Source of the DNA: Spongilla lacustris
Lineage: Eukaryota; Porifera; Demospongiae; Spongillida; Spongillidae
Assembly (NCBI GenBank): GCA_949361645.1
Contig: OX442425.1
Coordinates: forward strand, 4,713,442 to 4,777,441
DNA length: 64,000 nt
Direction: 5' to 3'
Shown here: positions 9,106 to 19,984 of the stretch, one piece after another
Layout: every line of letters starts with the position of its first letter
How positions within the stretch are numbered: the stretch's first letter is position 1
Notes under the pieces: model-generated
What the model was told of the DNA's origin: nothing
Seen by the model: the letters and a program-made list of their open reading frames with translations, nothing else
The model's database searches: none
Made by a program: the position numbers and the translations under genes

Positions 9106-10548
9106 AGCATGTGACCTACATGTACAATCTCTTCAAATGGAGAGGTGTGCAGCGACCTTGACACGATATTCCTGATGGGCAGCAATAGGGTTACCTGCCA
9201 ACTGCAGCTGAGGGAGCATGGGAGGAGCAGAGGATGAGGAGAGTAGGGTGGGAGGGCACTGATAAATGGAGGGAGGGGAACAGAAAGAAAGAGGGAGGGG
9301 AACATCTGTTTCCCTACCTCTACCTGTAAACATTAGAGCCACCACATCCACCCTCCCTACCATTACACTTGGGGATCAGATCACTATAGCACACCCAGGA
9401 TCAGCTCAGTGCCCTATAGCATGTGAACATATCAAGGTGACCACATTACCCAAATTTTACTGTACATGTCTTATAAATATGCTTATGCCACATGCAAGCA
9501 TAATGGCCTTAGCACCTGTCCATTGAATACATGAACATATGTAAGCATCCTAATATGGTCAAAGTGAAGGAATTGAACCAAATTTATTCCATTCCAGAAA
9601 TTCAGTTCCAGCATTAGAGGCCTGTATATCTAACACGAGTTATTCTGCTGTACCTGCCTATCCGGTGATCGGATAACATCAAATTCCCACACAAACTCAA
9701 CAGAGATGTGCTTACATATGCCTTTAATGAGTATAAATGGAATGGTGACTACCATGGTGAGAAATACACCCACTTGAACACGCGCACTCATGGGGACAAA
9801 TGTCCATCACAGGTTGTGTGAGTGTCAGAGTCTACACAACATCACATCCAATGTTCTGATGGATTTTACAAATAATATTTTTATCAGTTTTCAACGGTCT
9901 ACTTCGTTAAAATGTATTGCGTGTGCACTACATGTAGGCCTATGCACACGCCTGTGCAGCCTCTCTAGCAAGTGCTAATGCTACGCCGCTGCTGCAATTG
10001 GAATTGCTATGTGTACAGGATATCTAGAGTGTTGATATTCACTACTATACACAAAATAGTTTCTACACCTCTCACTTCACTAGCTTACACACGTATCAAC
10101 AAAACTCTTCACATGTACAGTCCTAGACACGCACATCAATTAACGCACTCCTTTATATCACTCCTAGACACAAGTTTTTTACGTTTCGTACATGGGATTG
10201 TACTATATTCAGACACACGAATTAAGAGCTGACAATGGGCTACCCATTTGAGGTACGGTTAAATAACGGAGCCCAATTCTATGGTATTTGGCAGGAGCCA
10301 ACCTAGCGGAATGCACCACGTACATGTATGGGCCACATGGATTCTTACCAATTTACGTGCATGATCAGATGAAAGTAGCCGTCATGGAACATACTGTACT
10401 CAGTACGGAGTATTTAACGATCGGAGCGATCAACACACACCAATATGTAGCTGCTAACAGTTACATTGCTGTCCCAGACTCCTCCAAGGCTTGAGAAAAG
10501 GCGATTCGTATCTGTTCAAAAGTTTGCTCACGCGCATACTGTTGTACA
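9106..10548. other. Single-copy transposon interior, no recognised gene
   Basis: No open frame here resembles a known family, including the 62-86 residue frames at 9790-9978, 9972-10232 and 10288-10494. A purine-rich tract at about 9205-9303 resembles the two beside the transketolase exons. On the minus strand it ends in CCCTCAG followed by a GTAACC donor-like site, so a tiny exon near 9194-9206 is conceivable, but I could not match it to the missing transketolase N-terminus. TACATGTA words are frequent. Confidence 0.55.
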
Positions 10549-10591
10549 TAGTCTCGTACCCAGATTATTAATACGTCTGGGTACGAGACTA
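10549..10591. repeat. Perfect 16-bp inverted repeat (hairpin or tiny MITE)
   Basis: TAGTCTCGTACCCAGA at 10549-10564 is the exact reverse complement of 10576-10591, with an 11-nt AT-rich centre. There is no T-run after it and no gene before it, so a terminator role is not supported. It could be the remnant of a miniature inverted-repeat element nested in the larger transposon, since TAG...CTA ends with GC-rich arms are typical of such elements. Confidence 0.85.
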
Positions 10592-10619
10592 CACAATGCC
10601 GTCATGTTGGGTCTGGTAA

Positions 10620-10750
10620 CGAGAGTGTTGTATAACAGTAGTATACTCGCAGTGCATCTTTGGTAGTGGTATAACAGCAGAATACGCCAGCGGATGTTGC
10701 CGTTATACGCTCTAATTGTATAACACTTGTATTCTAGAATAATACAACTT
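10620..10750. other. Right subterminal region
   Basis: TACGCCAGCG (10683-10692) and GTTATACGCT (10702-10711) repeat words found inside the left end, along with several GTATAAC words (10628, 10669, 10718). These are candidate transposase-binding repeats by analogy with CACTA elements. Confidence 0.5.
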
Positions 10751-10787
10751 AATATACTCTGCAGTATAACATTGTTTTAGCACAGTG
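10751..10787 (-). repeat. Right terminal inverted repeat
   Basis: Read inward from 10787 it begins CACTGTGCTA and pairs with the left end at 1865-1901 (28 of 36 after the first base). It is the more canonical CACTG-type terminus of the two. Confidence 0.75.
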
Positions 10788-10790
10788 TCA
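10788..10790. repeat. Target-site duplication TCA, right copy
   Basis: TCA follows the right end and continues as TGTATAAC, the middle of a family A unit whose first half lies left of 1862. The two halves together make 31 bp. Confidence 0.7.
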
Positions 10791-13700
10791 TGTATAACAT
10801 AGAGCATAAATCTTCACTCCATGTATAGCAATGAGCATAAAGCTTCACTCCTTCTATAACAATAAGCGCAAAGTGTTACTCCATGTATAGGAAGGAATGA
10901 GCATCAATCTTCACTCCATGTATAGAGATGAGCATGAAGCTTCACTCCATGTATAGCAATGAGCATATAGCTTCACTCCTTGTATAGCATTGAGCATAAA
11001 GCTCCATTCCATGTGTAGTATTGAGCTATAACAATGAGCATATAGCTTCACCATTGCATGGCATTGAGCATAAAGCTTCACTCCATGTATAGCAATGAGC
11101 ATGACGTTTCATATAATGCTTCACTCGATGTATAGCAATGAGCGTATAGCTTCACTCCTTGTATAGCATAGAGCATAAAGCTTCACTCCATGTTTCGCAA
11201 TGAGCATAAAGCTTCACTCCATGTATAGCAATGAGCACAAAGCTTCACTTCATGTATAGGAATGAGCATAAAGCTTCACTCCATGTATAGCATTGAGCAT
11301 ATTACTTCACTCCATTTATAGCAATGAGCACAAAGCTTCACTCCATGTATAGAATAGAGCATACAGATTCACTCCATGTATAGCAATGCGCATAAACTTT
11401 CTCCCTTGTACAGCATTGAGCATAAAGCTTCACTACATGTATAGGTATGAGCATAAAGCATCACTTTATGTATTGCAGTTGGCATAATCCTTCACTCCAT
11501 GTTTAGAAATGCGCATATAACTTCACTCCATGTATGGCAATGAGCATAAAGCTTCACTCCGAGCATTACGCCTCACACCAGGTATAGCAATGGGCATAAA
11601 TTTTCACTCCATGTAAATGAATGAGCATAAAGCCTAACTCCATGTGTAACAATGAGAAAAAGCATCACTCCAACTATTGCAATGGGCATCAAGCATCACT
11701 CCATGTATAGTAATGAGCATAAAGCTGCACTCCAAGTATAGCAATTAGCATAAAGCTTCATTTCATGAATAAGATTGAGTACAAAGCTTCAATCCATTAG
11801 CAATGAGCATAAATATTCCCTGTTGTATAGCATTGAGCATAAGGCTTCACTCTAAGTATAGGTATGAGCATAAAGCATCACTCCATGTATAGCATTGAGC
11901 ATGAAGCTTCACTCCATGTAAAGCAACGAGCATATAGCTTCACTTTATGCTTATCAAATCCATGTATAGCAATGGGCATAAACCTTCACTCCATGTATAG
12001 CAATGAGCATAAAACTTCACTCCATGTATAGCAATGAGCATAAAGCTTCACTCCAAGCATTACGCTTCCCACCAGGTATACAAATGAGCATAATTTTTCA
12101 CTCCATTTAAACGAGTGAGCATAAAGCCTCACTCCATGTGTAACAATGAGAAAAAGCTTCACTCCAACTACAGTAATGAGCAAAAAGCCTCACTCCATGT
12201 ATAGCAATGAGCAAAAAGTTTCACTCCATGTATAGGAATGACCACATAGCTTCACTCCTTGCATAGCAATGAGCATAAAGCGTCACTCCATGTATAGAAA
12301 TGAGCATAATGCTTCCCTCAATGTACAGCAATGAACATATCGCTTCACTCCTTGTATAGCAATGAGCATATAGCTTGAATCCTTGTAAAGCATTGAGCAT
12401 AAAGCTTCAATCCATGTATAGCAATGAGCATAAAGCTTCACTCCATGTATGACAATGAGCGCAAACCTTCACTCCATGTATAGGAATGAGCACAAAGCTT
12501 CACTCCATGTATAGCAAAGAGCATGATACTTCACTCCGTTAATAGCATTGAACATAACGCTTCACTCCATGTATAGTAATGAGCATAAGGGTTCACTCCT
12601 TGTATAGCATTGAGCCGAAAGCTGCACTACATGTATAGCAATGAGCATAACGCTTTACTTCATGTATAGTAATGAGCATAAAGCTTCACTCCATGTATAG
12701 CAATGACCTCATAGCTTCACTCCTTGTATAGCAATGAGCATATAGCTTCACTCCAAGCATTATGCTTCCCACCAGGTATAGCAATGAGCATAAATTTTCA
12801 CTCCATGTAAACGAATGAACATAAAGCCTCACTCCATGTGTAACAATGAGAAAAAGCTTCACTCCAACTATACTAATGCGCATAAAGCTTCACTCCATGT
12901 GTAGCAATGAGCAAAAAGCTTCACTCCATGTATAGCAATGAGCACATAGCTTCACTCCTTGCATAGCAATGAGCATAAAGCGTCACTCCATGTATAGAAA
13001 TGAGCATAATGCTTCCCTCAATGTATAGCAATGAACGTATCGCTTCACTCCTTGTATCGCAATAAGCATATAGCTTCACTCCTTGTAAAGTATTTAGCAT
13101 AAAGCTTCACTCCTTGTATAGCAATGAGCATAAAGCTTCACTCCATCTATCACAATGAGCGCAAAGCTTCACTCCATGTATAGGAATGAGCATAAAGCTT
13201 CACTCCATGTATAGCAAAGATCATAATACTTCTTTCCTTGATTAGCATTGAACATAATGCATCACTCCATGTATTGTAATGATCATAAAGCTTCACTCCA
13301 TGTATAGCAATGAGCATATAGCTTCACTCCTTGTATAGCATTGAGCCTGGAGCTTGACTCCATGTATAGCAATAAGCATAATGCTTCACTTCATGTATAG
13401 CAATGAGCATAAAGCTTCACTTCATGTATAGCAATGAGCTCATAGCTTCACTCCTAATATAGCAATGAGCATAAAGCTTCACTCCATGTACAGAAATGAG
13501 CATAATGCTTCACTTCATGTACTGCAATGAACATATCACTTCACTCCTTGTATAGCAATGAGCATATAGCTTCACTCCTGGTAAAGCATTGAGAATAAAG
13601 CTTCACTCCATGTATAGCAATGAGCATAAAACTTCACTCCATGAATAACAATGAGCGCTAAGCTTAACACCATGTATCGGAAGGAACTTAAAGCTTCACT

Positions 13701-14978
13701 ACATGTATAGTAATGAGCGCAAAGCTTCACTCCATGTATAGGAATGAGCATAAAGCTTAACTCCATGTATAGCAAAGAGCATAGTGCTTCTCTCCTTGAT
13801 TACCCTTGAACATAATGCTTCAATCCATGTATAGTAATGAGCATAATGCTTTACTCCATGTATAGCAATGAGGATATAGCTTCACTCCTTTCATAGCATT
13901 GAGCCTGGAGCTTGACTCCATGTATAGCAATGAACATAACGCTTCACTTCATGTATAGCAATGAGCATAAAGCTTCACTCCATGTATAGCAATGAGCACA
14001 TAGCTTCACTCCTTGTATAGCATTGAGCATAAAGCTTAACTTCACGTATAGCAATGAGCATATAGCTTCACTCCTTTTCTAACATTGAGCATATAGCTTC
14101 ACTCCATGTATAGCAATGAGCATAATGCTTCACTCCTTGTATAGCAATTACCACAAAGCATTACTTCTTGTGTTGAAATGAGCATAACGCTTCACACCAT
14201 GTAATGCAATGAGCATATTACTTCACTCCATTTATAGCTATGAGCACAATGCTTCACTGCATCTACAGGATAGAGCGTAAACTTCATACCATGCGTAGCA
14301 ATGAGCTTAAAGCTTCACTCCATGTATAACAATGAGCATACAGCTTTACACCATGTATAGCAATCATCATAAAGCTTCAATTCATGTATAACAATGAGCA
14401 TAAAGCTTCTATCCATGTATTGCAATGAGCAAAAAGCTTTCCCCCTTGTATAGCATTGAGCATAAAGCTTCATTCCATGTATAGGTATTAGAGTAAAGCA
14501 TCACTCCTTGTGTAGCATTGAGCATGAAGCTTCATTCCATGTACAGCAATGAGCATAAAGCTTCACTCCGAGCATTACGCTTCACACCAGGTACAGCAAT
14601 GAGCATAAATTTTCACTCCATGTAAATGAATGTGCATAAAGCCTCACTCCATGTGTAACAATGAGAAAATGCTTACCTCCAAGTATAGCAATGGGCATAA
14701 AGCTTCAATCCATGTATATTAATGAGCATAAAGCTTCACTCCATGTGTATCAATGAGCATATAGCTTCACTCCTTGTATAGCATCGAGCATAAAGCTTCA
14801 CTCCATGTATAGCATTATGCATATAGCATCACTCCATGTGTATCAACTCCATGTATAGCAATGGGCATAAAGCTTTACTCCATGTATGGCAATGAGCATA
14901 AAGCTTGGATTCATATATAGCATTTAGCATAAAGCATCAATCCATGTATAACAGTGAGCATGTAGTTTCACTTGTTGT
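10788..14978. repeat. 31-bp satellite array (family A), right part
   Basis: This continues the array interrupted at 1864, with the same unit and the same kinds of variant. Longer blocks repeat: a marker reading ACCAGGTATAG...TTTTCACTCCAT recurs near 11577, 12071, 12772 and 14587, and GAGCCTGGAGCTTGACTCC occurs near 13340 and 13896, with a close variant near 804 on the other side of the insertion. The last units before 14978 are more divergent, as expected at an array edge. No gene is seen; 63-67 residue open frames on the minus strand are repeat artefacts. Confidence 0.95.
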
Positions 14979-16900
14979 AGTAAATCTTGATACATCTGGA
15001 TAGTATATCTGAGTGTATTAGATTTAATTTACCATTGAATGGTTTATGATAAACCATGTTAAACCATAAGTGTTATTTCCACACTGAGATATTCACAATT
15101 GGTATACCATCATTAATATCATAATAAGTACATTTAATAATTAAACCATCACTAGTTAGTAAATCTAGATGCATATGGACAGTATGTCTGAGTGTATTAG
15201 ATTTAATTTACCATTGAATGGTTTATGATAAACCATGTTAAACCATAAGTGTTATTTCCACAATGAGATAATCACATTTGGTATACTATCATTAAAATCA
15301 TAATAAGTACATTTAATAATTAAACCATTACTAGTTAGTAAATTCGGATACATATGGATAGTATGTCTGAGTGTATTAGATTTAATTTACCATTGAATGG
15401 TTTATGATAAACCATGTTAAACCATAAGTATTATTTCCACACTGAGATATTCACAATAGGTATGCTATCAGTAAAATCATAGTAACGACTTTTAATCATT
15501 AAACAATTACTAGTTAGTAAATCTATATACATATGGATAGTATGTCTGAGTTTATTAGATTTAATTTACCATTGAATGGTTTATAATAAACCATCTTAAA
15601 CCATAAGTGTTATTTCCACAGAGAGATACTCACAATAGGTATACTATCATTGAAATCATAACATGGACTTTTAATAATTTAACAATTACTTGTTAGTAAA
15701 GTTAGATACACATGGACAGTATGTCTGAGTATATTAGATTTAATTCACCATTGAATGGTTTATGATAAACCATGTTAAAGCATCAGTGTTATTTCTAAGC
15801 TGAGATTTCACAATAGGTACACTATCATTAAAATCATAATAACGACTTTTAGTAATTAAACCACTACTTGTTAGTTAATCCATATTCATATGGATAGTAT
15901 TTCGGAGTGTATTGGATTTAATTCACCTCTGAATGGTTAATGATAAACCATGTTAAACCATAAGTGTTCTTTTTACACTGAGATATTCTCAATAGGTATA
16001 CTATCATTCAAATCTTAACAGGGACTTTATTAATTAAACCATTACTAGTTAGTAAATTTAGATACATATGGATAGTGTGTTCAAGTGTATTAGATTTAAT
16101 TCACCATTGAATGGTTTATGATAAACCATGTTATACCATAAGCGTTATTTCTACACTGAGATATTCACAATAGGTATAATATCATTAAAATCATAATAAC
16201 GTCTTTTAATAATTAAACCATTACTAGTTTGCAAATTTCGATACATATGGATAGTATATCTGAGTGTATTGGATTTACTTTACCATTGAATGGTTTATGA
16301 TAAACCATGTTAAATCATGTGTTAATTCTACCTAGTGATACTCACAATAGGTATGCTATCATTACAATCATAATAACGACTTTTAATAAATAAACCATTA
16401 CTAGTTGGTAAATCTAGATAGATATAGATAGTATGTCTGAGTTTACTAGATTTAATTTACCATTGAATGGTTTATGACAAACCATGTTAAAGGATAAGTG
16501 TTATATCTACACTTAGATATTCACAATAGGTATACTATCATTAAGATCATTATAAGGACTTTTAATATTTAAACCATTACTAGTCAGTAAATATAGATAC
16601 TTATAAATCGTATGTCTGAATGTATTAGATTTAATTAACCATTGAATGGTTTATGATAAACCATGTTAAACCATAAGTGTTGTTTCTACACTGAGATATG
16701 CACAATAGGTTTACCATCATTAAAATCATAATAACGACTTTTAAAAATAAACCATTATTAGTTAGTAAATCTAGATACAAATGCATAGTATGTCTGAGTG
16801 TATTAGATTTAATTTACCATTGAATGGTTTATGATAAACCATGTTAAACCATAAGTGTTATTTCCACACTGAGATATTCACAATTGGTATACTATTATTT
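14978..16900. repeat. Diverged edge of the 179-bp array
   Basis: Roughly the first ten monomers differ more from the consensus, and from each other, than those further in. Examples are TTGTTAGTAAAGTTAG near 15690, TTCGGAGTGTATTGG near 15901 and CCTAGTGATACTC near 16331. Inner monomers are nearly identical over kilobases. This gradient is the usual result of unequal exchange homogenising the array interior but not its border. Confidence 0.7.
15039..15057. repeat. 19-bp palindrome in each family B monomer (first instance)
   Basis: ATGGTTTAT and ATAAACCAT are perfect 9-bp arms around one G. The element is preceded by the overlapping palindrome CCATTGAATGG (15032-15042). It recurs in nearly every monomer with few changes (TTGATTGG, AATAGTTT and GAACCAT variants). 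It could bind a dimeric protein or form a cruciform; neither can be shown from sequence alone. Confidence 0.85.
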
Positions 16901-19900
16901 AAATCATAATAACGACGTTTAATAATTAAACCATTACTAGGTAGTAAATCCAGATACATATGGATAGTATGTCTGAGTGGATTGGACTTAATTTATCATT
17001 GAATGGTTTATGATAAACATTGTTAAATCATAAGTGTTATTTCCTCACTGAGATATTCACAATAGGTATACTATCACTAAAATCATAATAAGTACATTGA
17101 GGAATTAAACCATTACTAGTTAGTAAATCTAGATACATATGGATAGTCTGTCTAAGTGTAATAGATTTAATTTACCATTGAATGGTTTATGATAAACCAT
17201 GTTAAACCATAAGTGTTATTTCCACACTGAGATATTCACAATAGGTATACTATCATTAAAATCATAATAAGTTCATTTAATATTTAAACCATTACTAGTT
17301 AGTAAATCTAGATACATACGGATAGTATGTCTGAGTGTATTAGATTTAATTTACCATTGAATGGTTTATGATAAACCATGTGAAACCATAAGAGTTATTT
17401 CCACACTGAGATACTCACAATAGGTGTACTATCATTAAAATCATAATAACGACTTTAAATAATTAAATCATTACTAGTTAGTAAATGTAGATACATATAG
17501 ATAGTATGTCTGAGTGTATTAGATTTAATTTACCATATATTGGTTTATGATAAACCATGTTAAACCATCAGTGTTATTTCCACAATGAGATATTCACATT
17601 TGGTGTACTATCATTAAAATCATAATAAGTACATTTAATAATTAAACCATTACTAGTTAGTAAATCCAGATACATATGGATAGTATGTCTGAGTGTATTA
17701 GATTTAATTTACCAATGAATGGTTTAAGATAAACCATGTTAAACCATGTGTTATTTCCACACTGAGATATTCACAATAGGTATACTATCACTAAAATCAT
17801 AATAATACATTTAATAATTAAACCATTACTAGTTAGTAAATCTAGATACATATGGATAGTATGTCTGAGTTTATTAGATTTAATTTACCATTGAATGGTT
17901 TATGATAAATCATGTTAAACCATAAGTGTTATTTCCACACTGAGATATTCACAATTGGTATACTATTATTTAAATCATAGTAACGACGTTTAATAATTAA
18001 ACCATTACTAGTTAGTAAATCTAGATACATATGGATAGTATGTCTGAGTGTATTAGATTTAATTTACCATTGAATGGTTTATGATAAACCATGTTAAACC
18101 ATAAGTGTTATTTCCACACTGAGATATTCACAATTGGTATACCATCATTAATACCATAATAAGTACATTTAATAATTAAACCATCACTAGTTAGTAAATC
18201 TAGATACATATGGATAGTATGTCTGAGTGTATTAGATTTAATCTACCATTGAATGGTTTATGATAAACCATGTTAAACCATAAGTGTTATTTCCACAATG
18301 AGATAATCACATTTGGTATACTATCATTAAAATCATAATAAGTACATTTAATAATTAAACCATTACTAGTTAGTAAATTCGGATACATATGGATAGTATG
18401 TCTGAGTGTATTAGATTTAATTTAACATTGAATGGTTTATGATAAACCATGTTAAACCATAAGTGTTATTTCCACACTGAGATATTCACAATATGTATGC
18501 TATCAGTAAAATCATAGTAACGACTTTTAATCATTAAACAATTACTAGTTAGTAAATCTATATACATATGGATAGTATGTATGAGTTTATTAGATTTAAT
18601 TTACCATTGAATGTTTTATGATAAACCATGTTAAACCATAAGAGTTATTTCCACACTGAGATACTCACAATAGGTGTACTATCATTAAAATCATAATAAC
18701 GACTTTAAATAATTAAATCATTACTAGTTTGTAAATGTAGATACATATAGATAGTATGTCTGAGTGTATTAGATTTAATTTACCATTGAATGGTTTATGA
18801 TAAACCATGTTAAACCATAAGTGTTATTTCCACAGAGATTTTCACAATTGGTATGCTATCAGTAAAATCATAGTAACGACTTTTAATAATTAAACCATTA
18901 CTAGTTAGTAAATCTAGATACATATGGATAGTATGTCTAAGTATATTCGATTTAATTTACCATTGAATGGTTTATGATAAACCATGTTAAACCATAAGTG
19001 TTATTTCCACAATGAGATATTCACATTTGGTATACTATCATTAAAATAATAATAAGTACATTTAATAATTAAACCATTACTAGTTAGTAAATCCAGATAC
19101 ATATAGATAATATGTCTGAGTATATGAGATTTAGTTTACCATTGAATGGTTTATGATAAACCATGTTAAACCATAAGAGTTATTTCCACACTGAGATACT
19201 CACAATAGGTGTACTATCATTAAAATCATAATAACGACTTTAAATAATTAAATCATTACTAGTTAGTAAATGTAGATACATATAGATAGTATGTCTGAGT
19301 GTATTAGATTTAATTTACCATTGATTGGTTTATGATAAACCATGTTAAACCATAAGTGTTATTTCCACACTGAGATACTCACATTTGGTATACTTTCATT
19401 AAAATCATAATAACGACTTTAAATAATTAAATCATTACTAGTTAGAAAATCTGGATACATATGGATAGTATGTCTGAGTGTATTAGATTTAATTTACCAT
19501 TGAATAGTTAATGATAAACCATGTTAAACCATAAGTGTTATTTCCACAGAGATTTTCACAATTGGTATGCTATCAGTAAAATCATAGTAACGACTTTTAA
19601 TAATTAAACCATTACTAGTTAATAAATCTAGATACATATGGATAGTATGTCTAAGTTTATTCGATTTAATTTACCATTGAATGGTTTATGATAAACCATG
19701 TTAAACCATAAGTGTTATTTCCACACTGAGATATTCACATTTGGTATACTATCATTAAAATCATAATAAGTACATTTAATAATTAAACCATTACTAGTTA
19801 GTAAATCCAGATACATATAGATAATATGTCTGAGTATATGAGATTTAGTTTACCATTGAATGGTTTATGATAAACCATGTTAAACCATAAGTGTTATTTC

Positions 19901-19984
19901 CACACTGAGATATTCACAATAGGTATACTATCATTAAAATCATAATAAGTACATTTAATATTTAAACCATTACTAGTTAGTAAA

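Larger units (their letters stand above)
1865..10787. mobile_element. CACTA/EnSpm-like non-autonomous DNA transposon carrying gene fragments
   Basis: An 8,923-bp segment interrupts the family A satellite. Its ends form inverted repeats: 28 of 36 bases match without gaps between 1866-1901 and the reverse complement of 10751-10786. The outermost base is C at the right end (CACTGTGCTA read inward) but G at the left, one probable mutation. A TCA lies outside each end. Subterminal words are shared by both ends, such as TACGCCAGCG at 1886-1895 and 10683-10692, and GTTATACGCT at 1998-2007 and 10702-10711. CACTA/EnSpm elements are known for CACTA/CACTG termini, 3-bp target duplications and repeated subterminal motifs. 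No transposase is recognisable, so it would depend on a partner element. The interior holds transketolase exons, an acidic exon and a 24-bp minisatellite. The superfamily assignment is inference; insertion into the satellite is better supported. Confidence 0.72.

Noticed and set aside
9124..9206. Possible missing N-terminal transketolase exon on the minus strand
   Set aside because: The translated stretch (IAAHQEYRVKVAAHLSI) does not align convincingly with the family sequence before the HPTS motif.
10288..10494. 68-residue plus-strand frame beginning MAGANLAEC
   Set aside because: No recognisable motif, no splice or promoter support, and a length expected by chance in this composition.
10778..10787. 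CACAGTG at the right end, identical to the V(D)J/RAG recombination heptamer, suggesting a Transib or RAG-type element
   Set aside because: Read inward from the end the sequence is CACTGTG, so the heptamer points the wrong way. No nonamer is evident, and the duplication is 3 bp rather than the 5 bp of Transib.
10911..13775. 63-67 residue minus-strand frames rich in HGVKLYAHCYTWSEA-type repeats
   Set aside because: They are translations of the 31-bp satellite and have no independent support.
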